46,194 nt of DNA from the NCBI GenBank assembly GCA_018262975.1, contig JADFDG010000011.1:1-46194 (forward strand), in the 5' to 3' direction. Of the stretch, positions 1-7,794 are shown piece by piece. The position numbers and the translations under genes are program-made. The DNA comes from Gammaproteobacteria bacterium (GTDB taxonomy: Bacteria; Pseudomonadota; Gammaproteobacteria; Pseudomonadales; JADFDG01). Within the stretch, counting starts at the first letter, position 1, and each line of letters starts with the position of its first letter. The notes under the pieces were generated by a model, which was given only the letters and a program-made list of their open reading frames with translations, made no database searches and was not told where the DNA came from.

Positions 1-1
1 G

Positions 2-415
2 AGTTTCTACGACAACGGCCAGTTGCAGTCGGTGCGCTTCGAGGCGAAGAAGGGCGAGCTCGGCTGGTACCACCCGAACTGGAAATGGGACGGCGAGGCG
101 CGCAGCTGCGTGCCCGTCAACACGAAGATCAAGGGCAAGAAGGGCAATTACGTCATCGAAGCGTTCGTCGACATCGGCGACCGCCAGCGGCCGATGCTGT
201 CCAATGCCACGCTGGGAACCTCGATCTTCTTCATCCAGGAGCACTTCACCTGGGTGACCGGCACCATCAAGCGCGCCGACGGCACCGTGGTGGACAGCTT
301 CCGTGCGCGCGGTGGCGGCGAGTTCTCGCGCACCCGCGACGTGGCCCTGTGGCACTCGAACATCTGGTGCAACGCCTGGGGCGCAGTGAACCACCGCGCA
401 CCCATGCCCAAGTAG
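2..415 (+). CDS. Unknown protein, C-terminal part (5' end outside window)
   Basis: The reading frame is open from base 2, so the gene begins upstream of the window. A TTG at 23 could be read as a start, but nothing supports it. The visible ~137 residues are rich in aromatic residues and beta-strand-like alternation (FYDNGQ, GWYHPNWKWDGEARSC, SFRARGGGEF), which suggests a small beta-rich domain. I do not recognise the family. The stop codon TAG at 413-415 lies inside a copy of the dispersed GC palindrome. The gene is convergent with the patatin gene, which ends about 40 bases further on. Coding status is well supported by the long open frame and codon pattern; function is unknown. Confidence 0.7.
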   Translation, partial: SFYDNGQLQSVRFEAKKGELGWYHPNWKWDGEARSCVPVNTKIKGKKGNYVIEAFVDIGDRQRPMLSNATLGTSIFFIQEHFTWVTGTIKRADGTVVDSFRARGGGEFSRTRDVALWHSNIWCNAWGAVNHRAPMPK

Positions 416-436
416 CGAGGGGGCCATGCCCCCGAC
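412..436 (+). repeat. Dispersed GC palindrome, copy 1
   Basis: GTAGCGA followed by the imperfect palindrome GGGGGCCATGCCCCC and then GAC. The TAG of the repeat is the stop codon of the upstream partial gene. The GGGGGC/GCCCCC arms can pair over a three-base loop. The element lies between two convergent genes, where it could act as a processing or termination hairpin (inference). Confidence 0.8.
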
Positions 437-456
437 CCATCAATATCGCAAGCGGC

Positions 457-1926
457 TCAGCGCACGCTGACCAGGCGGGTGGGGCGCGCGAGGCGCTCCA
501 TCTCCTGCTGGCGAAGCTGTTCCAGGCAGTCGTGGAAGGTGCGGCTGATGCGCGTGGTGTTGCGGATCAGGTCGACCTTCGGCCAGGTGGCGCGCTCGCC
601 GGTCTCGATGAACTCGCGCACGTCGTCCACGCTCGGGTTGCTGAAGATGCGCAGCACATTGGTGGGGCGGCGCGGCGGGATGATGTTGATGTCACCCACG
701 TACTTCTGCGACACCACCGACTGTGCCTTGTCGACGATCAGGCCGAGGTCGTTGGACCACTTGATGCCTTTCTGCACGAACTCCAGCGCGAAGTTGACGT
801 TCAGCCGGACGTTGGCGGCCAGCACGCGGCGGGCGTGCGCCGCGACACTGTGGTTGTCGTCCGAGCGCGACATGAACGGCACCACGTGCGGGTTGGTCTG
901 GCTAACGATGGAGTGGTTCACGCCGTACAGGCGCTGCAGGCGGCGTACCGGCAGGTCGTCCTTGATGGAGCCGTCCACCCATTTGCGGGTGGGGATGTAC
1001 GGCACTTTCTCGCCGTTGATGTTCTTGGCCCACAGGGTGACCGGCGGGAACACCGCCGGCACCGCGCAGGAAGCCAGCACGGCCTTGCGCACCAGCACGT
1101 TCGGCGAGGTGCGCGCGTTGAGCAGGCGCGCGTCCTGGTGGCGGTCGTACGGCGACACCGTGACGTTGATGGCGCGGCCGGTCTTGCGGAAGGCTTCCTC
1201 GAAGGTCACGTCGGGGATGTTTTCCTCGAGGCAGGCTTCCAGGTGCGAACCGTCGAGCACCGGCTTGCCCTTGAACATGCCGCGGAAGCCCACGTACTTG
1301 AAGGCGTTCAGGTAAAGGTTTTCCGGCTTGAGGATTTCCACCAGTTCCTCGTCGCTGTGCGAGCCGACGACCGCCGCCATGATCGAACCGGCACTGGAGC
1401 CGGAGATCACCCACGGCATGAGCTTCTGTTCATGCAGCGTCTTGAGTACGCCCATGTGGAACAGGCCGAGCGCGGCGCCGCCGGACAGCATCAGCGCCGA
1501 GCGGCCGTAGGCGCCGCCGGTGGTCTTGAAGAAGTCGAGCTTCTCGCGGAAGCCGAACTCGATGAAGTCGCCGTTGCACAGGTACTCCAGCGCGCCGGCC
1601 ACTTCGTCCAGGTAGGTTTCGATCAGCTGCTTGGTGCCGACCTTCGAGACGCCGTACAGCGCCGGGTTGGCGATGTTGCCGAGGTTGCCGTGCAGGCCCT
1701 CGTGCAGGTGGAACACCAGGCGGTTCACGTCATGGCGCTCGCGCGCGTTGCGGATCTCGGCCAGGCGCAGGCGAATCAGTTCGTAGTCGTAGCCGTTGGA
1801 GCGGTCGTCCGCCTTCCAGTCCCCGGCGCCGGAGAGCCGGTCGTGCTCCAGGCCGGCCTCGCGCCATTCCGCGTAGCTGAGCGCATGCTGCATGTCGCGT
1901 TCGAGGGCCTTCAGGGACTTCTTCAT
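457..1926 (-). CDS. DUF3336/patatin-like phospholipase (lipid acyl hydrolase)
   Basis: 489 residues from the ATG at 1926, which has GGAGAG five bases upstream; the frame is open further upstream but lacks support there. Residues ~1-140 resemble the helical DUF3336 region found ahead of patatin domains in Tgl3/Tgl4-like triacylglycerol lipases. The patatin domain follows, with an oxyanion-type glycine-rich loop (LSGGAALGLFHMG, ~148-159), the nucleophile elbow GSSAG with Ser178, and the dyad Asp318 in VDGS. Family knowledge predicts hydrolysis of acyl esters of glycerolipids. There is no signal peptide, so it should be cytoplasmic or membrane-associated. It is monocistronic and divergent from the histidine phosphatase gene. 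Substrate cannot be told from sequence. Confidence 0.9.
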   Translation of the reverse strand: MKKSLKALERDMQHALSYAEWREAGLEHDRLSGAGDWKADDRSNGYDYELIRLRLAEIRNARERHDVNRLVFHLHEGLHGNLGNIANPALYGVSKVGTKQLIETYLDEVAGALEYLCNGDFIEFGFREKLDFFKTTGGAYGRSALMLSGGAALGLFHMGVLKTLHEQKLMPWVISGSSAGSIMAAVVGSHSDEELVEILKPENLYLNAFKYVGFRGMFKGKPVLDGSHLEACLEENIPDVTFEEAFRKTGRAINVTVSPYDRHQDARLLNARTSPNVLVRKAVLASCAVPAVFPPVTLWAKNINGEKVPYIPTRKWVDGSIKDDLPVRRLQRLYGVNHSIVSQTNPHVVPFMSRSDDNHSVAAHARRVLAANVRLNVNFALEFVQKGIKWSNDLGLIVDKAQSVVSQKYVGDINIIPPRRPTNVLRIFSNPSVDDVREFIETGERATWPKVDLIRNTTRISRTFHDCLEQLRQQEMERLARPTRLVSVR

Positions 1927-2150
1927 ACGCTCTCCGGTCGCAAGGGACAAAGGGGTGGCGCGGACTTGTTGTTGTGTGCGTGCCGCTGGCACGGCTGTGC
2001 CCAAACATACGGGGGCGCCGGCCGGGCAGGGGCCTGCGTTGTTGGACAATCTCGCGCATCCCGGCTGGCCGGGCTGTAGCGGTATGTACCGATCACGACC
2101 GCTTGCCGGGTGGGTACAAGGCGGCCCGCCGGCTGCGATACTGCGCGCCT

Positions 2151-2810
2151 ATGGACGCCCTGCACCCGACCCTGTTGCCCGCCCTGGACCTGCTGCCGGC
2201 AGACCGCCCGGTGGTGCTGTTTACCCGTCACTCCATCCGCGAGCAGCCGGCCGGGGGCTTCGCCGGCTACGACGTGCCCCTGACGCCCGAAGGGTTGGCG
2301 CTGGCCGAGGCCTGGGGAGGCCGGCTGGGCCGGCCGCTGCACGTGGCGCTGTCCAGCCCGGTGGGACGTTGCGTAGACACCGCGCGGGCGATGCTGGCCG
2401 GCGCCGGGCACGCGCACCTGGTGGTGGAAACCCATCGCCAGCTGGTGGAGCCCGGCTGTTTCGTGCGCGACATCCGCGAGATCGGCGGCACCTTCCTCAA
2501 GCTCGGCCCGGTGGGCTTTGCCAACCTGCATTTCCGCGAACCGCTGCCGGGCATCCGCACCCCGCAGGAGGGCACCGAACGCTTGCTGGCGTTCATGCGC
2601 GACCAGCTGGGCGCGCCGGGCTCGTTGAGCCTGCTGGTGACCCACGACACCATCCTCGCCGCGTTCATCTACACGCTGGCCGGCGTCGAGGCGATCGACG
2701 AGGGCGACTGGCCCTGGATGATGGAGGGCGCCTTCCTGTGGTTCGACGACGACGCCGTGCACTGGGTGTGGCGGGGCCAGCAACGCTCCCGCCCCCTCTC
2801 TACTGGATGA
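2151..2810 (+). CDS. Histidine phosphatase family protein
   Basis: 219 residues from the ATG at 2151; the frame is open upstream but the homologous part begins here. The phosphohistidine motif is TRHSIRE with His27 after Arg26. This differs from the usual RHGxT/S because the glycine is replaced by serine. A second conserved His165 sits in LLVTHD, and Arg73 in SSPVGR fits the phosphate pocket. The family contains phosphoglycerate mutases and phosphatases (SixA, CobC, phytase types); the substrate here cannot be assigned. The gene ends four bases before the ABC transporter ATPase start, so it may be co-transcribed with yadG-yadH. Confidence 0.85.
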   Translation: MDALHPTLLPALDLLPADRPVVLFTRHSIREQPAGGFAGYDVPLTPEGLALAEAWGGRLGRPLHVALSSPVGRCVDTARAMLAGAGHAHLVVETHRQLVEPGCFVRDIREIGGTFLKLGPVGFANLHFREPLPGIRTPQEGTERLLAFMRDQLGAPGSLSLLVTHDTILAAFIYTLAGVEAIDEGDWPWMMEGAFLWFDDDAVHWVWRGQQRSRPLSTG

Positions 2811-2814
2811 CGTG

Positions 2815-3795
2815 ATGACGATTGCGCTGACGATCAACAACCTGGAAAAGCGCTACGCCGGCGCGCAGGCCCTCAAGGGCATCAGCTTCTCGGTGCAGCA
2901 GGGCGAGTTCCTCGCGCTGCTCGGGCCCAACGGCGCCGGCAAGTCCACCACCATCGGCATCATCTGCGGTCTGGTGAACAAGACCGGCGGCACGGTGAGC
3001 GTGTTCGGCCATGACATCGACCGCGACTTCCCGCGCGCCAAGAAGCAGGTTGGCCTGGTACCGCAGGAATTCAACTTCAGCCAGTTCGAGAAGGTGTACG
3101 ACGTGGTCGTCACCCAGGCCGGTTACTACGGCATACCCGCCAGCGTGGCCAGCGCGCGCGCCGAGCACTACCTGAAGCGCCTCGGCCTGTGGGAGAAGCG
3201 CGACGCGCAGACGCGCATGCTGTCCGGCGGCATGAAGCGCCGCCTGATGATCGCCCGCGCGCTGGTGCACGAGCCGAAACTGCTGATCCTCGACGAGCCC
3301 ACCGCCGGCGTGGACATCGAGCTGCGCCGCTCGATGTGGGAGTTCCTGCGCGAGATCAACCGCGCCGGCACCACCATCATCCTCACCACGCATTACCTCG
3401 AGGAGGCCGAAAGCCTCTGCAAGCGCGTGTGCATCATCGACAAGGGGGTGATCGTGGAGGATACCGACACGCGCTCGTTGCTCGCCAAGTTGTCCATGGA
3501 AACCTTCCTGCTGGACATCGCCGAGCCGTTGGCGGCGCCGCCGGCGCTGGCCGGGTTCACCTGCCGGCTGGCCGAGCCGGCGCTGCTGGAGGTAGACGTG
3601 CCGCGTGGTCGCGCCATGAATGAACTGTTCGCCGCGCTGGATGCCGCCGGCATCCGCGTGACCAGCCTGCGCAACCGTGCCAACCGCCTGGAGGAACTGT
3701 TCGTGTCGCTGGTGCAGGGGACTTTACCGGGCGGGGCGCCGGCTGGTGCGCCGATCGCTGCGCCGGCTGCGGCCATCGCGGGGGGCAAGCCATGA
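2815..3795 (+). CDS. yadG: ABC transporter ATP-binding protein, YadG-like
   Basis: ATPase subunit of an ABC-2 type exporter, 326 residues. Walker A GPNGAGKST is at ~37-45, the signature LSGGM at ~136-140, Walker B LLILDE at ~156-161, and the switch His is in TTHYLEE. I chose ATG at 2815; a GTG directly before it at 2812 is an alternative. The C-terminus has a ~100-residue extension typical of DrrA/NodI/YadG members, ending in a low-complexity Ala/Pro/Gly tail. It overlaps the permease gene by four bases (ATGA), so the two are translationally coupled and should form one complex. The exported substrate is unknown in this subfamily. Confidence 0.92.
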   Translation: MTIALTINNLEKRYAGAQALKGISFSVQQGEFLALLGPNGAGKSTTIGIICGLVNKTGGTVSVFGHDIDRDFPRAKKQVGLVPQEFNFSQFEKVYDVVVTQAGYYGIPASVASARAEHYLKRLGLWEKRDAQTRMLSGGMKRRLMIARALVHEPKLLILDEPTAGVDIELRRSMWEFLREINRAGTTIILTTHYLEEAESLCKRVCIIDKGVIVEDTDTRSLLAKLSMETFLLDIAEPLAAPPALAGFTCRLAEPALLEVDVPRGRAMNELFAALDAAGIRVTSLRNRANRLEELFVSLVQGTLPGGAPAGAPIAAPAAAIAGGKP

Positions 3796-4565
3796 ACGCC
3801 TTCGAGACCTGGATTGCCTTCCAGACCATCGTGGTGCGCGAGGTGCGCCGCTTCCTGCGCATCTGGGTGCAGACGCTGCTGCCGCCGGCCATCACCATGG
3901 CGCTGTACTTCGTTATCTTCGGCAGCCTGATCGGTTCGCGCATCGGCGAGATGGGTGGCTACGACTACATGCAGTACATCGTGCCCGGCCTGGTCATGAT
4001 GGCGGTGATCACCAACGCCTACGCCAACGTGGTGTCGTCGTTCTTCTCCATCAAGTTCCAGCACAGCATCGAGGAACTGCTGGTGTCGCCGGTGCCCAAC
4101 CACGTGATCCTGTGCGGCTTCGTGGCCGGCGGGGTGCTGCGCGGCTTGATGGTGGGGGTGATCGTCACGCTGCTGTCGCTGCTGTTCACCACGCTGTCGG
4201 TGCACCACCTGGGGATCATGGCGCTGGTGGTGACGCTCACCGCGATCGTGTTCTCGCTGGGCGGCTTCATCAACGCGATGTACGCCACCAAGTTCGACGA
4301 CATCTCCATCGTGCCGACCTTCGTGCTCACGCCGCTGACCTACTTCGGCGGGGTGTTCTATTCCATCGACCTGCTGCCGCCGTTCTGGCAGGCGCTGTCG
4401 CTGGCCAACCCGATTGTCTACATGGTGAATGCCTACCGCTACGGGATCCTCGGGGTGTCGGATGTGAGCGTGGGGCTGTCGCTGGGCATGCTGCTGGCGC
4501 TGGCGGTGGTGCTGTACCTGTGGGCCATCCGCCTGCTGGACACCGGCACCGGCATCCGCAAGTAA
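3792..4565 (+). CDS. yadH: ABC-2 type transporter permease, YadH-like
   Basis: 257 residues with about six hydrophobic segments. The sequence closely follows E. coli YadH as I recall it, including RIWVQTLLPP, YFVIFGSLIGSRIG, YIVPGLVMM, NAYANV, FDDISIVPTFVLTPLTYFGGVFYS and the ANPIVYMVN region near the C-terminus. It is the inner-membrane partner of the adjacent YadG-like ATPase, with which its start overlaps. The pair is expected to export an unidentified compound. A partial copy of the dispersed GC repeat follows six bases after the stop. Confidence 0.93.
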   Translation: MNAFETWIAFQTIVVREVRRFLRIWVQTLLPPAITMALYFVIFGSLIGSRIGEMGGYDYMQYIVPGLVMMAVITNAYANVVSSFFSIKFQHSIEELLVSPVPNHVILCGFVAGGVLRGLMVGVIVTLLSLLFTTLSVHHLGIMALVVTLTAIVFSLGGFINAMYATKFDDISIVPTFVLTPLTYFGGVFYSIDLLPPFWQALSLANPIVYMVNAYRYGILGVSDVSVGLSLGMLLALAVVLYLWAIRLLDTGTGIRK

Positions 4566-4570
4566 CGCGT

Positions 4571-4587
4571 GTAGCGAGGGGGCGGGC
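4571..4587 (+). repeat. Dispersed GC palindrome, degenerate copy 2
   Basis: GTAGCGAGGGGGC matches the left half of the repeat; the right arm has diverged. It lies just after the yadH stop, the same gene-end position as the other copies. Confidence 0.5.
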
Positions 4588-4624
4588 GGTCGGGTGATCC
4601 GCCGAACGGTCGGGGCGGCTGTGC

Positions 4625-4664
4625 TACAGTTCACATCGTATGTGAAGCAGGTGGCTTAACCTGC
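4625..4664 (+). promoter_or_regulatory. Candidate queF promoter, operator palindrome and leader hairpin
   Basis: An extended -10-like element TGCTACAGT ends at 4630. It abuts a perfect inverted repeat TTCACATCGTATGTGAA (4630-4646; 7-base arms, 3-base spacer), placed where transcription would start. A second inverted repeat follows directly: GCAGGT (4647-4652) and ACCTGC (4659-4664) around a six-base loop. The first looks like a repressor operator and the second like an RNA hairpin in the leader. No good -35 is visible. The layout does not match the preQ1-I riboswitch consensus that I know. The regulator is unknown. Confidence 0.45.
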
Positions 4665-4700
4665 GGATTAGCATGGAAAATCTTCCCTTCGGAGAGCGCG

Positions 4701-5525
4701 ATGGACGTCATGCTGCGGGACAGCCCGCTGGGCAAGAAGTCGGACTACCGGGATACCTATACGCCGTCGTTGCTGTGCCCGATCCCGCGCTGGGACGCCC
4801 GCGAGCAACTCGACTGGGAAAGCCCGGACATGCCGTTCCGTGGCGTGGACCTGTGGAACTGCCATGAACTCACCTGGCTGGATCCCAAGGGCAAGCCGCT
4901 GACTGCGGTGGCGGAAGTCGAGGTGCCGGCCAACACGAAGAACATCGTCGAGTCCAAGTCGCTGAAGTTGTACCTGAACTCTTTCAGCCAGTCGTCGTTC
5001 CGCAGTCGCCAGGAAGTGCAGTCGACCATCGAGAACGACCTGGCCGGCTGCGTGGGCGGGCCGGTAATGGTGACCCTGCACGACGTGAGCGGCGCCGGCG
5101 AACAGTTCACCGACCTGCCCGGCGAACTGATCGACAACCTCGACGCGGAGTGTTCCGTTTACCAGGTGGATGCCGGCCTGCTGGCGGTCGATGACGCGCT
5201 GCCGGTGAAAGGTGCGGTGCACAGCCACCTGCTGCGCAGCAACTGCCCGGTGACCGGCCAGCCGGATTTCGCCAGCGTGTTCGTGCGCTGGACGGGCGCC
5301 GCCATCGATCCGCGCAGCCTGCTGCAGTACATCGTGTCGTACCGGCAGCACAAGGGTTTCCACGAGCAGGTGGTGGAGCAGATGTTCGTGGACATCCTGC
5401 GTACCTGCGAACCGAAGGGGCTGACCGTCTACGCGCGCTTCACCCGTCGCGGTGGCATCGATATCAACCCGTTCCGCTCGAACTTCGAGGAGCCGTTGCC
5501 GAACCTGCGCCTGTGGCGACAGTGA
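4701..5525 (+). CDS. queF: NADPH-dependent 7-cyano-7-deazaguanine reductase (preQ0 reductase)
   Basis: Reduces the nitrile of preQ0 to the amine preQ1, the last base-level step before queuosine is inserted into tRNA. 274 residues is the length of the long, two-T-fold (YqcD/E. coli) form. The motif ESKSLKLYLNSF is at 84-95, the catalytic Cys182 in SNCPVT, Asp189 in TGQPDF, and substrate-binding FHE at 220-222. The start at 4701 has GGAGAG eight bases upstream. The other queuosine genes (queC, D, E) are not in the window. A candidate operator and hairpin lie upstream. The stop is immediately adjacent, with no intervening base, to that of the convergent cyclase gene. Confidence 0.97.
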   Translation: MDVMLRDSPLGKKSDYRDTYTPSLLCPIPRWDAREQLDWESPDMPFRGVDLWNCHELTWLDPKGKPLTAVAEVEVPANTKNIVESKSLKLYLNSFSQSSFRSRQEVQSTIENDLAGCVGGPVMVTLHDVSGAGEQFTDLPGELIDNLDAECSVYQVDAGLLAVDDALPVKGAVHSHLLRSNCPVTGQPDFASVFVRWTGAAIDPRSLLQYIVSYRQHKGFHEQVVEQMFVDILRTCEPKGLTVYARFTRRGGIDINPFRSNFEEPLPNLRLWRQ

Positions 5526-7058
5526 TCAGGTGATCTTTTCCTTCAGTTTCTTCGCGCAACGGTCGACGATCTGGATGAGTTTCTCGCGGTCGTCGGGTTC
5601 CACTTCGCCGTTGCGCAGGCGGATCAGGAAGCCGCTGGCTTCCGCCTCCAGGGTCTGGCCGGTGGTGGTGCGCAGTATCTTCACTGCCTGCACCAGCGCG
5701 TCGATGACCTTGGTCTGCTCGTAGTTGCGGATCTTTTCGACGTCGAACACCAGCGTCATGCCGGGGCGGTCGACAGACTGGTAGTTGGCGCCGCCGCCGA
5801 GGTTGCGGCGGAAATCCAGCACCTCGTGGACGGCCACTTCGCCGGCGATGCCCTTCACCGTGATCATGCCCTTGGAGCGGCACTGGATGGTGTCCTTCAC
5901 CAGCTGGTGCGTGGTCTCGGAGATGAGGATGGTGCCCGGTGCGGTGGACGACTCCAGCCGGCTGGCCAGGTTCACCTCGCGGCCCAGGATAGTGTAATCC
6001 ATGCGCGACTCGGCGCCGAAGTTGCCCACCGTGCACACGCCCGAGTTGATGCCGATGCGGATCTCCAGCGGCGTGTTCACGCCCTGTTCCTTCCAGCGCT
6101 GGCGCAGCACGTGCATCTGCTTCTGCATCTCGATGGCCATGGACACGCAGGCCACCGCGTCCTCGCGCGTGCCCCGGGAGACCGGGTCGCCGAAGAAGAT
6201 CATGATGCCGTCGCCCATGAACTTGTCGATGGTGCCGCCGTGCTTGAGCGCGATGCGGGTCATCTCGTTCAGGTACTGGTTGAGGATGGCGGTGAGTTGC
6301 TCGAGCGGGATCTCGTCGGACAGGTTGGTGAAGCCACGCACGTCGGAGAAGAACACCGTGAGCTTCTTGCGGCGCGTTTCCAGCTTGGCATCGCGGCGGC
6401 CGGAGAACAGGGCGCCGTAGACTTGCGGCGGCAGGTACTTGGACAGGCGGCGGGTGAGTGCCAGGGCCTGCTCGCGCTGGGCGCGGATTTCCTGCTGCGC
6501 CTTGAGCAGGATGTCGCGCTGCTCCTGGCTGAAATAGGCGTTGATGGCCAGGTAGATGAACATGCCCATGATCGGCACGATGGTCAGCAGTGCCGGTGTG
6601 TCCGCGTAGCGCAGCAGCGAGAAGCCCAGCAGGATGGCACCGGCAATGCTGCCGAGCACCGTGACGGCCACGCTCATCAGGAAGGTTTGCACGCCGCCGA
6701 GCGCCATCGCGTTGGCGGCCACGATCATCATCACCATCAGGCTGGGCACGACGGCAAACTGCATGGCGGCGATCGACAGGCCGATCATGGCCGCGTCGAG
6801 CACGAACAGCGTGGCGTTGACGGTGCCCACCGGGCGGGCACGGCGCAGCAGAAACTCGGCCAGCCAGTGCGCAAAGCCCGGGTAGACCAGCATCAGCGGG
6901 ATCAGCACCGCGTGCAATTTGGGGAATGCGCGGCTGGCAATGCCGGCGGCGATGGTGCCGGTCACGACGAGGAACGCCAGGTGGCGGACGTAGCGCGCCT
7001 GCTTGGTGCCGACGTCGGCGCCGGGTACGCGGGGGGGATCGTAATAGGTTTCCGGCAT
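5526..7058 (-). CDS. Membrane class III adenylate cyclase, MASE2-like sensor (CyaB-like)
   Basis: Makes cyclic AMP from ATP. 510 residues from the ATG at 7058. Residues ~20-175 hold about five or six membrane segments whose pattern (RxxRH start, LDAAM, VPSLMVMM, NAMALGG) resembles the MASE2 domain of Pseudomonas CyaB. A short coiled linker (~177-210) leads to the catalytic domain (~230-390), with metal-binding Asp239 (FSDVRG) and Asp283 (MGDG), adenine-selecting Lys279 and Thr356, and transition-state Asn363 and Arg367. Thr instead of Asp at the second adenine position is the class IIIb signature, a class that includes bicarbonate-responsive enzymes. About 115 extra C-terminal residues are unassigned. 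It is convergent with queF. Confidence 0.9.
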   Translation of the reverse strand: MPETYYDPPRVPGADVGTKQARYVRHLAFLVVTGTIAAGIASRAFPKLHAVLIPLMLVYPGFAHWLAEFLLRRARPVGTVNATLFVLDAAMIGLSIAAMQFAVVPSLMVMMIVAANAMALGGVQTFLMSVAVTVLGSIAGAILLGFSLLRYADTPALLTIVPIMGMFIYLAINAYFSQEQRDILLKAQQEIRAQREQALALTRRLSKYLPPQVYGALFSGRRDAKLETRRKKLTVFFSDVRGFTNLSDEIPLEQLTAILNQYLNEMTRIALKHGGTIDKFMGDGIMIFFGDPVSRGTREDAVACVSMAIEMQKQMHVLRQRWKEQGVNTPLEIRIGINSGVCTVGNFGAESRMDYTILGREVNLASRLESSTAPGTILISETTHQLVKDTIQCRSKGMITVKGIAGEVAVHEVLDFRRNLGGGANYQSVDRPGMTLVFDVEKIRNYEQTKVIDALVQAVKILRTTTGQTLEAEASGFLIRLRNGEVEPDDREKLIQIVDRCAKKLKEKIT

Positions 7059-7077
7059 CGGGATTTCCGGTGAATGT

Positions 7078-7094
7078 CCCCGGCAGGACCGGGG
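7078..7094 (-). promoter_or_regulatory. Leader hairpin ahead of the cyclase gene
   Basis: CCCCGG and CCGGGG pair perfectly around a five-base loop, 20-36 bases upstream of the cyclase ATG. It lies in the 5' untranslated region and may modulate translation (inference). Confidence 0.4.
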
Positions 7095-7137
7095 CGCAAA
7101 CCCTTTGTTTTTATTGGCAGGACAGGGAGTGGCGGCT

Positions 7138-7143
7138 ATTGTA
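7138..7143 (-). promoter_or_regulatory. Candidate -10 element for the cyclase gene
   Basis: On the minus strand this reads TACAAT, close to the sigma-70 consensus, and would give a leader of about 70 bases. The -35 region is weak, so activator dependence or a chance match are both possible. Confidence 0.35.
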
Positions 7144-7230
7144 ACCCGCTGAGCGATGCACTGTGCGAGGGCATGCACGGGGCGTGTCGCCGATTTCATC
7201 GCCTGCCGTAACGTCAACCGGAGCCATGCC

Positions 7231-7794
7231 ATGGACGTGATCACGGCCATCCTCGGGCGCGTGTCCTGCCCGAAGCTGGTGGCCCCGGGGCCGTCTGCCG
7301 GGGAGATCGATACCATCCTGCGCTGTGCGCTGCGGGCGCCCGACCACGGGCTGCTGCGCCCCTGGCGCTTCCTGGTGGTCGAGGGCGAGGCCCGCCAGGC
7401 CCTCGGTGAACTGTTTGTCGAGGCCGAGCGCATCCGCAATCCGCAGGCCAGCGCCGAGGCCCTGGACAAGTTGCGCCGCAATCCGCTGCGTGCGCCGGTG
7501 GTGGTGGTGTGCGTGGCGGCGACCGTGCCAGGCCACAAGGTACCGGTGATCGAGCAGGTGGCCAGTACGGCGGCGGCCGTGCAGAACATGCAACTGGCGG
7601 CCGACGCCCTGGGTTATGGCGCCATGTGGCGTACCGGGCCGATGGCATTCGATGCCCACGTGAAGGCCTGCCTGGGCTTCGAGGCCAAGGACGAGATCGT
7701 CGCGTTCCTGTACCTGGGCCGGGTGGACGGCGAGCGCCGGCGTGCGGAGGTGCCGGAACTCGAGGCGTACGCGCACCGCTGGACCGGCCGGTGA
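7231..7794 (+). CDS. ydjA: Nitroreductase family flavoprotein, YdjA-like
   Basis: 187 residues, matching the minimal nitroreductase YdjA of E. coli (183 aa) in length and landmarks: ILRCALRAPDHGLLRPWRF (FMN-binding), the RAPVVVVCVA strand, HKVPVIEQ, GYGAMWRTG and the C-terminal VAFLYLGR. The family binds FMN and uses NAD(P)H to reduce nitro or quinone-like compounds; the physiological substrate is unknown. ATG 7231 is preceded by CCGGAG. The frame stays open upstream but is not conserved there. The stop overlaps the GTG start of the thioesterase gene by four bases, so the two are coupled. Confidence 0.9.
   Translation: MDVITAILGRVSCPKLVAPGPSAGEIDTILRCALRAPDHGLLRPWRFLVVEGEARQALGELFVEAERIRNPQASAEALDKLRRNPLRAPVVVVCVAATVPGHKVPVIEQVASTAAAVQNMQLAADALGYGAMWRTGPMAFDAHVKACLGFEAKDEIVAFLYLGRVDGERRRAEVPELEAYAHRWTGR

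Noticed and set aside
85-2079. Very long open frame (about 660 codons) opposite the patatin gene
   Set aside because: Composition is Arg/Ala/Val/His-rich with no family motifs, and it overlaps a clear lipase gene. It is a high-GC antisense shadow.
4566-4700. preQ1 riboswitch upstream of queF
   Set aside because: A hairpin is present, but I do not see the preQ1-I loop sequence or the A-rich tail, nor the larger class II layout; recorded as an unassigned hairpin instead.
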